64,000 nucleotides of DNA from CAXBBB01 sp963841855 (lineage in GTDB: Bacteria > Bacteroidota > Rhodothermia > Rhodothermales > BA12): NCBI GenBank assembly GCA_963841855.1, contig CAWJEJ010000001.1, forward strand, positions 310,001 to 374,000. Direction: 5' to 3'. The notes beneath the pieces are model-generated. The model worked only from the letters and a program-made list of their open reading frames with translations, had not been told where the DNA came from and searched no databases. The position numbers and the translations under genes were made by a program. This document shows, one piece after another, positions 42,700 through 50,830 of this stretch (position 1 is the first letter of the stretch; each line of letters opens with the position of its first letter).

Positions 42700-43039
42700 T
42701 TGGCATCAGCGCGGTGCGAGCCTCGTCGACCGTGGAAAATTGCTTGAACACCTTGTACGTCCGCGTGAGCTGCACGACGACCTGAACGGGTCGCGAAACC
42801 GACGCGAACACAACCTGCCCACCCTCGGGCGACACCTGCCGGTAGATCGAGAAGATCGAGCCCAGACCGGTAGAATCGAGGATTCCTGTTCCAGTAAAAT
42901 CGAGAACGAAATGCCGCGTGCCGTCTTGGACGAGGTTCTGGCACAGCGTCTTGAATTCGGGAGCGCTGCGAAAGTCGAGCGCCTTTCCGATGACGATCGA
43001 GACGACGCCGTCACCGAGCGGTTCTGCCTGTAAAGACAT
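42692..43039 (-). CDS. STAS-domain anti-sigma factor antagonist (RsbV-like)
   Basis: 115 residues forming one STAS domain. The expected phosphorylation loop is ILDSTGLGSIFSIY, with Ser in the canonical DSTG motif. It is the first gene of the partner-switching cassette: kinase and phosphatase follow on the same strand with overlaps. Start: ATG at 43037-43039 (MSLQAEPLGDG) is chosen because the STAS fold begins there; ATG 43072 would add 11 residues. About 190 bp of upstream sequence may hold the promoter; no element is identified there with confidence. No sigma factor gene lies in the window. Confidence 0.88.
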   Translation of the reverse strand: MSLQAEPLGDGVVSIVIGKALDFRSAPEFKTLCQNLVQDGTRHFVLDFTGTGILDSTGLGSIFSIYRQVSPEGGQVVFASVSRPVQVVVQLTRTYKVFKQFSTVDEARTALMPSA

Positions 43040-43231
43040 GGACGAGTGAGAGTAGGTAGAGGTGAGTTCCATTCGTAAAATAGGGACGCGTCGGGCGACG
43101 ATTGAGACGAGTGTGCCCGACCGCATCAGCAAACGGCTTGCCAATACGCAAACCGGTGAGCATCGTCCCGAAGCGATGCGAACGTCGGAAAAAGATGCCT
43201 CTAGACTGCGCGGGCACTGCACAGTCTGCCG

Positions 43232-44242
43232 CTACTCCTGCGCTGTCACCGTGAAATAGCCGACGACGGCTGGCGTAACGTCGAGGTCGCGTATGACGAG
43301 CGACGACGGAATCTGCACGACCGGACGGACGAAGTTGGTGTTGTCCGCGCGCAGCGAGTCGTAATCGACGATGGCGCGGATCAGGGGCGACTCTACCGAG
43401 CGGCGGTATTGACTCAGCAGCACGCGGAAGCGCACGCGGACAGTCGGAGGATCGAGCGTGACGACGCGCTCACTCGTGGGCGCGCCGACGACCTGCACTT
43501 CGATGTCGCGCTCGGCGCCGGTGAACGCTCCGATTGGAACGACGATCTCGGTCTCTTCGGCGCTCACCGAGACCAGGTTGGAGAGCGTGTCCGACAGGCT
43601 GACGGTGACCATGAGCGTGTCGGTCAGGCGGCGGCGCGGACGGTCGGGAAGCGTGGGCCAATAGGTCAACCGGTCGACGATCTCGGCGGCTCCCCTGACT
43701 GTGACCGAGTCAGGCCGCATGCGGATCGGGCCCGAGACGTCATACGTCTCGTTGAACGACAGGCTGAGGCGCGGGCGAATCGGCAGGCGGACCGTTCGGC
43801 TAGGACCGGTGCGCAGTTCGACGACGGGCGGAATGATCGAGAGGATGTCGACGTCGCCCGGCAGGTCGAAGCGCAAATTGGCCATCTCGACGCGGTCGTC
43901 AGTCGCCTGAATCGGTAGCGACGGTAGGTCGGAGAACAGCGCGAGCAGATCGAACCCCTCGCCTCTGAGCGAAGCGCGCACGCGAGGTGGCGGAGCCTCG
44001 ACGAGAGCGCTCCCCATCGGCAGCCCGATCACTTCGATGGGAATGTCGATCTCCGCTGTCTGGCTGTTCGAGAGCGTCAGCAGCGACCAGATGAGCAGCG
44101 AGGCCAGCACGCACAGCGTTCCGGCCAGCCAGGGCCGGTCGATCTCGTCGCGCTGCTCGTCGGTTGCCGCGGAGCGCGTGCGTCGCCGCCGGAGCAAGCG
44201 GGCCATTCGGGATAGAACGGCCACCGGGCTAGCTTCGCTCAA
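43232..44242 (-). CDS. YbbR-domain membrane protein (CdaR-like)
   Basis: 336 residues. One membrane helix (WLAGTLCVLASLLIWSLLTL, about 38-58) comes after a short basic cytoplasmic segment (RMARLLRRRRTR), followed by an extracytoplasmic part with YbbR-type repeats (IDIPIEVIGLP, VRASLRGEGFDLL, VVELRTGPSRTVRLPI, PDSVTVRGAAEIVDRL). In Firmicutes YbbR proteins regulate the c-di-AMP cyclase; in Bacteroidota they are usually orphan envelope proteins of unknown role. The start overlaps the upstream BMC gene by 14 bases. A Met 12 codons further in is an alternative. Confidence 0.78.
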   Translation of the reverse strand: MSEASPVAVLSRMARLLRRRRTRSAATDEQRDEIDRPWLAGTLCVLASLLIWSLLTLSNSQTAEIDIPIEVIGLPMGSALVEAPPPRVRASLRGEGFDLLALFSDLPSLPIQATDDRVEMANLRFDLPGDVDILSIIPPVVELRTGPSRTVRLPIRPRLSLSFNETYDVSGPIRMRPDSVTVRGAAEIVDRLTYWPTLPDRPRRRLTDTLMVTVSLSDTLSNLVSVSAEETEIVVPIGAFTGAERDIEVQVVGAPTSERVVTLDPPTVRVRFRVLLSQYRRSVESPLIRAIVDYDSLRADNTNFVRPVVQIPSSLVIRDLDVTPAVVGYFTVTAQE

Positions 44243-44696
44243 GCAGAGCGATCAGTTCGTCCTTGGTGGCGCGCGAAATCGCACGACCGGCCACGTCGTC
44301 CAGGTCGTCGCGGTCGCGGGCGCGGGCGCGGGCGCGCAGTTCGCGCACAGTCAGTTCGCTCAGTTCGTGCTCGCCCGGCGAGGCGGCTGCGTGGCCAGAG
44401 GGCGCCTTGAAGCCGTCCAGCATCGCTTCGACCAATCCTTCGCCGGGTCGAGGGATGACGCGCGACGAGAGCACGATTCCAACGCGCTCGGCCGCGGCAC
44501 GGCCCGCATCGACGGACGCTTGGACGGCCGCTACGTCGCCGACGACGGCGATCGTGATGAGAGCGGCGTTGGTCTTGGTGCGCGACACCATCCGCACGTG
44601 CGACGCTTTGAGCATCGCATCGGCGGCTTCGATCGCGGCGACCAAGCCGCGCGTTTCGACCATTCCCAGGGCCAATGCGTCGTAAGGTCCGGCCAT
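44229..44696 (-). CDS. bacterial microcompartment shell protein with Rho_N-like tail
   Basis: 155 residues. Residues 1-95 are one BMC domain (LALGMVETRGLVAAIEAADAM, GDVAAVQASVDAGRAAAE, VIPRPGEG), the hexamer-forming building block of protein shells. A flexible Ala/Pro linker follows, then a basic helical C-terminal segment LSELTVRELRARARARDR...SRATKDELIALLE. It has the pattern of the Rho N-terminal / SAP-like domain and could touch nucleic acid. It follows the other shell gene by one base and overlaps the YbbR gene by 14. No microcompartment enzymes, vertex proteins or encapsulation partners are visible nearby. Confidence 0.88.
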   Translation of the reverse strand: MAGPYDALALGMVETRGLVAAIEAADAMLKASHVRMVSRTKTNAALITIAVVGDVAAVQASVDAGRAAAERVGIVLSSRVIPRPGEGLVEAMLDGFKAPSGHAAASPGEHELSELTVRELRARARARDRDDLDDVAGRAISRATKDELIALLERS

Positions 44697-44697
44697 C

Positions 44698-44985
44698 TCA
44701 GGCGCCCGGCAGGACGTTCTCGACGTCGGCGTGCGGGCGCGGGATCACGTGGACCGACACCAGTTCGCCGACGCGCTCGGCGGCAGCGGCGCCCGCATCC
44801 GTCGACGCTTTGACGGCGCCGACATCGCCGCGCACCATGACGGTGACGTATCCGCCGCCGATCTGCTCTTTACCGATCAGGCGCACGCGGGCGGCTTTGA
44901 CCATTGCGTCGGCGGCTTCGATGGCGCCAATGAGTCCTTTGGTCTCGACCATGCCGAGCGCGGTTCCGTAATCTGATTCTGCCAT
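44698..44985 (-). CDS. bacterial microcompartment shell protein (BMC-H, EutM/PduA-like)
   Basis: 95 residues, a single BMC domain of standard length: GTALGMVETKGLIGAIEAAD, the pore loop KEQIGGGYVTVMV, RGDVGAVKASTDAGAAAAE, VIPRPHADVENVLP. Hexamers of this type tile the facets of microcompartments, and the glycine-rich pore suggests passage of small metabolites. The ATG at 44983-44985 is chosen; an upstream in-frame start would add 25 residues that do not belong to the domain. It is followed one base later by the second, tailed shell gene; upstream there is a 76-bp gap to the flippase gene. Confidence 0.92.
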   Translation of the reverse strand: MAESDYGTALGMVETKGLIGAIEAADAMVKAARVRLIGKEQIGGGYVTVMVRGDVGAVKASTDAGAAAAERVGELVSVHVIPRPHADVENVLPGA

Positions 44986-45061
44986 GTGTGCGGTGTGCTG
45001 AGAAGTGGAGGGAAAAGCCCTTTCGTTAGGTGGGTAAGGTAGGCCCCGCCCAGAGGGCAAG

Positions 45062-46615
45062 TCAACGCCGGCGGCGCGCTTCGATCCGATTGCGCACCAT
45101 TGCAGCGCCGCGCATCACCTCGGCCCACGAGTAGACGCGCACCAGCAGCACGCCCAGCGGATAGAGCGCCATCAGTCCCGCTAGGCCGGCTAGCCGAGAC
45201 GCGAGCGGCCAGTCCAAAACCGGTCGCGACGTCGCATAGAGCACGCAGACGACCAACAGGACACCGCCCAGATGCTCCCATCGAAACCGAATCCCTTCGC
45301 TCTTCTGCGCCGCCAATCCCGCGCCGACGGCGAGCAGCGTGTACGAGGCCAGCGTCGCCAGCGAGGCGCCCATCGCTCCGATCCTGGGAATGAGAACGAG
45401 GTTGAGGCCGAGATTGAGCAGCGCCGACACCAGGACGACGAGGCTGATCGTGCGCGTCTTGGCGCGGGCCAGCAAGATGTTGCTCGCGATGATGTAGAGC
45501 CCGTAGCCCACGAACCCGAGCGCCAGGGGAAAGACGAACGGCTCGGCGGCCAGCAGCGCCTGCCCGTCCGAGTCGATCAGCAGCGCGAGCGTGTCTCCGG
45601 CGAACAGGCTCAGCCCCAGCGCGAATCCGCCGCCGAAGACGACGTAGTGCCGAAACGTGCGCCGGTGCAGCGCTCCGCCTCCCGTCGCGCCGTGCTCCTT
45701 GAGACCGATCGCGTTGAAGGCCGACTGAAAACCCTGAACCACGATCACGTTGAGCACGCTCGCCAGCCGGGCAGCCAGATCGTAGATGCCCAGCGCGGTC
45801 GCCGATGCCAGCCGCTCCATCAAGAAGCGATCTCCGGCATAGAGAAACGGGATCGCGAGGCTGTTGACCATCAGCGGCGCCGAGTAGCGCAGCATCCGCT
45901 GGAGCACGCCCCAGTCGATGCGCCACGTAGTCGTCGCGAGCAGGTAACCGTTCATCACGAGGGCACCCGCGCCTCCAGCCAACGTCATCGCCCAGAGCGC
46001 GCCCTCCAATCCCCGCCCCATCCAGACGACGAGGAGTACGTTGGCGGCAATGATGACGCCAAACCGGCTGAGCAGCGTCGCGCTGTAGAACACGACGCGC
46101 TCGCGGATCTGCGCCAGCACGTAGCCCAGCTGCGCCATCGCCTCGAACGCCGTCGCCAGGACGACGGCCAGCCCCATCGACCGAAACAGAGCCGGATCGA
46201 CGCCTGCGCCGTCGGTGTCGAACAACCATGCGCCGACCGCGCCCGCCTGCCACACGCCGACGCCGCCCACGACGGTGACGAGAACGAGCACGCACGCGAA
46301 CGTCGTAAAAGCAGCCGCGTCGCGGTCGGGATCGCGCGTGGTCGACAGGATGTGCAGCAGCGCGAGAGGAAGCGACAGCGACAGAATCGGGCCGCCGATG
46401 TTGACGACGGCGGTGAGCAGCGCAATCAGCCCATACTGCTCTGTCGGGAGCAGGGCCGGGTCCGTCTGAATCTTGAGCAGGAACAGGCCAGCGGCTTTGG
46501 ACAGGCCGTTGGCGAGCGTGTAGAGCGCGCTTTGCCACGCCAGCCGCTTGAACGCGTTGCCTCCTTCCGCTTCGTCAGCTGGTCGCACATCTGCTTTCAT
46601 CTGCACGTCACCCAA
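45062..46615 (-). CDS. polysaccharide/lipid flippase (Wzx/MATE-like)
   Basis: 517 residues, 12-14 membrane helices with the pattern of oligosaccharide flippases: N-terminal FKRLAWQSALYTLANGLSKAAGLFLLKI, TEQYGLIALLTAVVNIGGPIL, and MVNSLAIPFLYAGDRFLMERL in helix 7. These proteins move undecaprenyl-linked glycans across the inner membrane. The overlap of eight bases with the upstream glycosyltransferase gene supports joint action in a cell-surface polysaccharide pathway. The last residues (RNRIEARRRR) form a basic cytoplasmic tail. Confidence 0.83.
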   Translation of the reverse strand: MGDVQMKADVRPADEAEGGNAFKRLAWQSALYTLANGLSKAAGLFLLKIQTDPALLPTEQYGLIALLTAVVNIGGPILSLSLPLALLHILSTTRDPDRDAAAFTTFACVLVLVTVVGGVGVWQAGAVGAWLFDTDGAGVDPALFRSMGLAVVLATAFEAMAQLGYVLAQIRERVVFYSATLLSRFGVIIAANVLLVVWMGRGLEGALWAMTLAGGAGALVMNGYLLATTTWRIDWGVLQRMLRYSAPLMVNSLAIPFLYAGDRFLMERLASATALGIYDLAARLASVLNVIVVQGFQSAFNAIGLKEHGATGGGALHRRTFRHYVVFGGGFALGLSLFAGDTLALLIDSDGQALLAAEPFVFPLALGFVGYGLYIIASNILLARAKTRTISLVVLVSALLNLGLNLVLIPRIGAMGASLATLASYTLLAVGAGLAAQKSEGIRFRWEHLGGVLLVVCVLYATSRPVLDWPLASRLAGLAGLMALYPLGVLLVRVYSWAEVMRGAAMVRNRIEARRRR

Positions 46616-47519
46616 ACACGTTGAAGCGCTTGATCACCCACTCGCGCCCGGCGAAACTGGTCAAGTAGTAGAGCGCGTTGCGCAGCGTCAGACCCGATTT
46701 GCGCAGCAGAAAGCGCGCCATCGATGTGTCACCGGTGAGGTAGTAGAACCGCGCCGCAGACGCGTGGATGCGCCGGTAGGCCGTGCGGTAGAGGGCGGGG
46801 TACGCGTCGCGGTAGCGCTCGATGGCGAGCAGCGAGTAGTGAAAGTCGATCTCGCGGTAGCGCCGGTCGAGCGACAGGTTGCTGCCCGAGACGTGCCGCA
46901 GGTAAAGGCTCTCGCACACCTCGACCGAGGCTCGCTCGTGGAACAGGCGCAGCAGCCAGTCCGAGTCGACGACGCCGAAGTGCTCCTCGAACAGCACGTC
47001 GCGGCATTCGCGCGCCAGCACCAAGCCGCCCAGATACACGTTCTGCCTACCCTTTTGGCGCGTCAGCAAGGCCCGGAACGTCGCGTTGGCCGCATACTGA
47101 ATCGAGCCGTTGGGGCACGTGCGGTAGCGCTCGATCCGGCGTTCCGTTTGGGCGTCGACGATCGTGTAGCCGCACGAGACGATGGGCGCCCGGCCGAGCA
47201 GCGGCAGGACCGTCAGCAGGCGGTGAGGCTTCCATTCGTCGTCATGGTCGACGATGCAGATGTAGTCGCCCGTGCAGGCTTGGAGAGCGACGTTTCGCCC
47301 CGCATTGGGTCCACCCGTGTTGGCGGACAATTGGCGCACGGTTACGTCCGGCCACTGGGCGACGACGGCGAGCGTGTCGTCGGTCGAGCAGTCGTCGACG
47401 ACCCATACGTCCAACCCAAACCGCTCGCCCGCTCCCTCCTGCTCCATGATCGACGCCAGGCAGCGGCCGATCGTGGCGGACGAGTTGTACGTCGTGAGCA
47501 GGACCGAGAACATGATCAT
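46608..47519 (-). CDS. family 2 glycosyltransferase
   Basis: 303 residues. GT-A fold: FSVLLTTYNSSATIGRCL, VVDDCSTDDTLAVV, ANTGGPNAGRNVALQ, the DxD-type IVDHDDEWKP, and VVDSDWLLRLFHERASVEVCE near the catalytic base. The C-terminal ~70 residues are helical and may sit on the membrane. It is co-translated with the flippase gene (eight-base overlap), so it likely adds a sugar to the lipid-linked glycan before export. ATG 47517-47519 (MIMFSV) is chosen; an alternative Met lies two codons later. Confidence 0.86.
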   Translation of the reverse strand: MIMFSVLLTTYNSSATIGRCLASIMEQEGAGERFGLDVWVVDDCSTDDTLAVVAQWPDVTVRQLSANTGGPNAGRNVALQACTGDYICIVDHDDEWKPHRLLTVLPLLGRAPIVSCGYTIVDAQTERRIERYRTCPNGSIQYAANATFRALLTRQKGRQNVYLGGLVLARECRDVLFEEHFGVVDSDWLLRLFHERASVEVCESLYLRHVSGSNLSLDRRYREIDFHYSLLAIERYRDAYPALYRTAYRRIHASAARFYYLTGDTSMARFLLRKSGLTLRNALYYLTSFAGREWVIKRFNVFG

Positions 47520-47599
47520 GGGCGACTGGCTGGCGCGGCAAGGGCACGGGCGACGCCACCGGTGGGTGTAGGTCGGCAAACTGCGTACACCACCCCAAG

Positions 47600-47690
47600 C
47601 GTCATTTCTGCGAAGGCAGGACTCCGCAACTGCTGACGCTGTCTCAGGAACAGATCCCCGCGTCCGCGAGCGTGACGACGAGCAAATGAC
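47600..47690. repeat. REP-like inverted-repeat element
   Basis: An intergenic element between the glycosyltransferase and YfhO genes. One end reads CGTCATTTCTGCGAAGGCAG and the other, read on the minus strand, CGTCGTCACGCTCGCGGACG, ending in CGGGGATC. Both ends form small hairpins and both begin with a (T)CGTCA-type sequence, the architecture of common bacterial repetitive extragenic elements (about 90 bp). A second, partial copy of the right-hand end is at 50723-50760. No coding capacity. Confidence 0.45.
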
Positions 47691-47720
47691 AACGCCCATC
47701 TTCCAAGGCAGCGCGATGGG

Positions 47721-50312
47721 TTATTCATCGGACGCGGCGACCAACTCGCCTCCCTCCTCCCGCTCGCGCCGCCGCCACGCCAGCCCAATCAGGACCAGGA
47801 TCGCGAGGTACACTAGGGCCGACGACGCAGCGGAGATCGCGAAACTCGTCTTGAAGACGGCAGGCTCGAAGCGCATCGCGACTTGCCGCGCACCGGCAGG
47901 CACCTGGATGCCGCGCAGCAGGTGATCGACGCGCAGGATCGGGACTTCGTCGCCATCCACGAACGCCTTCCACCCGGCAGGATAATAGACTTCGCTGGCG
48001 ACGAGCAGGCGCGGCGCATCGGTGTCGACGGCGTAAACGATTTCGTCGGGCGTGAAGCGCGTGATCTCGACCGACGCCGTGGCCAAGGAGTCGATGGCCG
48101 TCGTCGTGGCTGCTGTCCCTGTCTCGACCAGAGCGGTGCGGCCCGGATCGAACGTCGGCTCGTGGACGCGCGACCAGACGGCCTCTTCGTTCGGCAACGT
48201 CTCGACCTGGCTGACGAAGTAGGCGCGCGGCGGAGCGCTGGGATCGCGCAGGACGAGCGCGCCGGTCTGCTCGCCCTGATAGGCGACTTCGTAGCCTGGA
48301 ATCGGTTGCCCGGCGATCACGTAGCGGACGCCGAGCAAGCGCAATCCGTTGGGCGAGATGCCGCCACCGGGTTCAGTCAACAGGTGGTCGAGCCAGTCTT
48401 GGAAGATGCGCAGCTTGGCGCCGTGGTACCCACCGACCGACTCGTAGTGGTAGCCCGGACGCGCGTTCGTCGTCGGGTCGCCTTCGATCATCGAGAACGT
48501 TCTGAAGCGGCCCGGACCGCCCGCCTCGGCGACCTGTTGGACGATGAACTCGTCGAAGTCGTAGGCGGCGAAGTTGGGCAGTTCGGTCAGTTCCTCGTCG
48601 TAGAGCGGCAGCCTGTCCGCGTCGATATAGCGCCGCCCGACGCCTGCCAGGTCGACCACGATCAGTAGCGCCAGCGCCATCTGGACGGCCCACGACGGGA
48701 TCGTGCCGCGTCGTCCGAGGATCAGGAGCCCGCCTGCGAGCAGAACGAATAGGACGGTTCGCCACGCATCCGCCGAGAACAGGTCGCGGCGTTCACCGGC
48801 CATTTCGGCGACTCCATCGCTGGCTGCCTGCCGCACGCGCGGGTCGGTCGGCGACACCTGATTTTCCTGCGCGATCTGTGCCATCGCACGCTCCACCTCG
48901 CCGGTCTTCTCGAACGAGAGCACAGCGGGTCCCGCCAGCGCGAGGACCACGACGAATCCGAGCGTTGCAGCAACGGCGATCGTCACGACCTGACTGCGGC
49001 GCGCTTCGTCGGCTTCCTCACGTGGCTGTACCGCGAGTCGACGTAGCGGAACGGCGGCGGCGAGTCCGAGCGCGGCTAGAACGGCTGTGCAGAAGGCGAC
49101 CTGGACGAGCCACGTTTCGGGAACGCGGAAAGCGTCGAACAAGGGAGAGAAGTCGTAGAGCGGACGGCTGAGCACGTTCAGGTTGCTGCCCAGCGCGAAC
49201 AGCATCATCAGCCCTGCCGAAATACTCAGCGCCCATACCACGACCCGTTTGCGCGAGAGCAGAAGGGCGACGACGCCTAGCAAAACCACGACGCCGCCGA
49301 CGTAGTGCGGTCCGCTGGTAAAGATCTTCTCGCCCCAATACGTGCCGCCGCCGCCGCCGTACGCATTGGGCACGATCAGCGTCAGCAGCTCGCCCGCCGT
49401 GTGACTCCAGTTCATCGCGTAGGCATAGGCCTGATCCAGCCCGCCCGACGCGTCGGTCACGGCGCCCCGGATCGTGAATGCTTTGTAGTCGCGCTGCAAC
49501 AGGTAAGGGTAGGCTGACATGAGTGCGGCGATCAGCCCGCCCAGCGTCAGCCAGCCCGTAGCGCGCGCCCATCGGTCGATCAAGCCCTCTCGCCACGAGC
49601 CGATGCCGTCGGCGATCCACCAGATGCCGATCGTCCAGAGTGCGTAGTAGGTGATCTGGGGGTGTCCCGCGCGCAGGTGGACGGCCAAGGCGACGGCGAA
49701 CAGCAGCGCGGCAAGCAGCCGGGGCTTGCGCAGCGCGTAGGCGAACGCCAGCACCAGCCACGGCGTGTAGGCCAGCGCGATGTACTTGGAGTTGTGCCCC
49801 GCCGACAGGATGATCGGGATGTACGTCGTGAACCCGAAAGCGACGGCCAGGACGACGCCCGCCCACTTCTCGCGCGCTATCCACCAGCCCAGCAGGTAGG
49901 CGCCGCCCAGAAGGAACGCGAAGTGGGAGATCGGCCACAAACCCAGCCCGTTGCGCAGCCAGTTGGCGACCGAGTCGACGCCCGGAATCCAGGCGAAGCG
50001 CGTCACCATGTAGCCGGGCATGCCGCCGAACGTGTTCGGGCTCCACAGCGGCTCCTCGCCGGTCGCGTCGTGGTAGTTCATCATCGAGGCGGCCATCATG
50101 CGCCACTTGACCATGTCGCCGCCGATGAGCTGCTGACCGCCGAACAGAATCGGCGCATAGAAAATGACGCCGATCGTGAGCAGCGTGCCCAGACAGATCG
50201 CGTGCTGCGCGGCATCGGGCAACCGGCTCCACCACGATCCTTCGGGGCGGATACGGGCGACGGCTATCGGCTTACGCGCGGACGGGCGACGTGGAGGTGT
50301 GCTGCGCGCCAT
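47721..50312 (-). CDS. YfhO-family membrane protein
   Basis: 863 residues, about 13-14 membrane helices with two large extracytoplasmic loops. Seen: GGQQLIGGDMVKWRMMAASM and LWSPNTFGGMPGYM (the YfhO/GT-C-like loop after helix 1), AGHNSKYIALAYTPWLVLAF, RAGHPQITYYALW, and a C-terminal beta-rich part with SEVYYPAGWKAFVDGDEVPIL that is typical of YfhO. Bacillus YfhO is implicated in glycosylation of lipoteichoic acid; the Bacteroidota homologues are uncharacterised. The start codon overlaps the gatC stop by one base, so it is translated from the gatC transcript. Confidence 0.85.
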   Translation of the reverse strand: MARSTPPRRPSARKPIAVARIRPEGSWWSRLPDAAQHAICLGTLLTIGVIFYAPILFGGQQLIGGDMVKWRMMAASMMNYHDATGEEPLWSPNTFGGMPGYMVTRFAWIPGVDSVANWLRNGLGLWPISHFAFLLGGAYLLGWWIAREKWAGVVLAVAFGFTTYIPIILSAGHNSKYIALAYTPWLVLAFAYALRKPRLLAALLFAVALAVHLRAGHPQITYYALWTIGIWWIADGIGSWREGLIDRWARATGWLTLGGLIAALMSAYPYLLQRDYKAFTIRGAVTDASGGLDQAYAYAMNWSHTAGELLTLIVPNAYGGGGGTYWGEKIFTSGPHYVGGVVVLLGVVALLLSRKRVVVWALSISAGLMMLFALGSNLNVLSRPLYDFSPLFDAFRVPETWLVQVAFCTAVLAALGLAAAVPLRRLAVQPREEADEARRSQVVTIAVAATLGFVVVLALAGPAVLSFEKTGEVERAMAQIAQENQVSPTDPRVRQAASDGVAEMAGERRDLFSADAWRTVLFVLLAGGLLILGRRGTIPSWAVQMALALLIVVDLAGVGRRYIDADRLPLYDEELTELPNFAAYDFDEFIVQQVAEAGGPGRFRTFSMIEGDPTTNARPGYHYESVGGYHGAKLRIFQDWLDHLLTEPGGGISPNGLRLLGVRYVIAGQPIPGYEVAYQGEQTGALVLRDPSAPPRAYFVSQVETLPNEEAVWSRVHEPTFDPGRTALVETGTAATTTAIDSLATASVEITRFTPDEIVYAVDTDAPRLLVASEVYYPAGWKAFVDGDEVPILRVDHLLRGIQVPAGARQVAMRFEPAVFKTSFAISAASSALVYLAILVLIGLAWRRREREEGGELVAASDE

Positions 50313-50599
50313 CAGTCGATTACCTTGGGCACGCGGACGTAGTCGCCGTCGCTCTTGGGTGCGTTCGCCAGCGCCTGCTCGCGCGTGATGCGCTGATCGG
50401 GCACGTCGGGGCGAAACACGTTTTCCAAGTCCAGCACGTGGAGCAGCGGCTCGACGCCCTCGACGTCGACTTCCTTGAGTTGGTCGATGTAGCCGATGAT
50501 GCGCGTCATCTCACCGGCCAGCTTCTGCTCTTCGTCGGGCGTGAAACGCAGGCGGGCGAGGGTTGCCAGGCGGCGGACTTCGTCGGGGGGAACGGCCAT
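50312..50599 (-). CDS. gatC: Asp-tRNA(Asn)/Glu-tRNA(Gln) amidotransferase subunit C
   Basis: 95 residues. Seen: PDEVRRLATLARLRFTPDEE at the N-terminus, IIGYIDQLKEVDVEGVEPL in the middle and FRPDVPDQRITREQALANAP near the end, the full GatC pattern. GatC stabilises the GatAB amidotransferase that makes Gln-tRNA or Asn-tRNA from the mischarged species; gatA and gatB are not in the window. ATG 50597-50599 gives the typical length; ATG 50629 would add 10 residues. It is immediately followed by the YfhO gene with a one-base stop/start overlap. Confidence 0.93.
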   Translation of the reverse strand: MAVPPDEVRRLATLARLRFTPDEEQKLAGEMTRIIGYIDQLKEVDVEGVEPLLHVLDLENVFRPDVPDQRITREQALANAPKSDGDYVRVPKVID

Positions 50600-50722
50600 C
50601 GGAGCGGTCAGAAAGTTCGGATCGGCCAAAAGGTACGGACGCTCGGGCTGCTCATCGGCGAAACCGGCGCGGATCGCGGGATAGGCGGCACTTGGATAGA
50701 GAAGTATCGGACCTCATCTATC

Positions 50723-50760
50723 CGTGATCGTCGTCCTCCTCGCGAACGCGGGGACCCAGA
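50723..50760. repeat. second REP-like element copy
   Basis: About 36 bases centred on GTCGTCCTCCTCGCGAACGC match the reverse complement of the right-hand end of the element at 47600-47690, with roughly five or six differences. It forms the hairpin CTCGCG/CGCGGG. It lies in the 231-bp gap between gatC and plsC. Confidence 0.45.
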
Positions 50761-50810
50761 CACATACTGCCCGGCACAGCCGGTCGACTCGGGGCGAATC
50801 GCTAGCCGCC

Positions 50811-50830
50811 GGGCGAGATGAATCTCGCCC
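50811..50830 (-). terminator. hairpin immediately after plsC
   Basis: A perfect 8-bp inverted repeat GGGCGAGA/TCTCGCCC (50811-50818 with 50823-50830) starts at the base after the plsC stop codon. There is no T-tract, so it may act as an mRNA-stabilising hairpin or a repeat element instead of a true intrinsic terminator. Confidence 0.4.

Noticed and set aside
33935..44985. Idea that the aldehyde dehydrogenase at 33935 is the cargo enzyme of the microcompartment shell proteins
   Set aside because: It is about 9 kb away with unrelated transcription units in between. It is a GabD-type enzyme with no visible encapsulation-type amphipathic extension beyond a low-complexity N-terminus.
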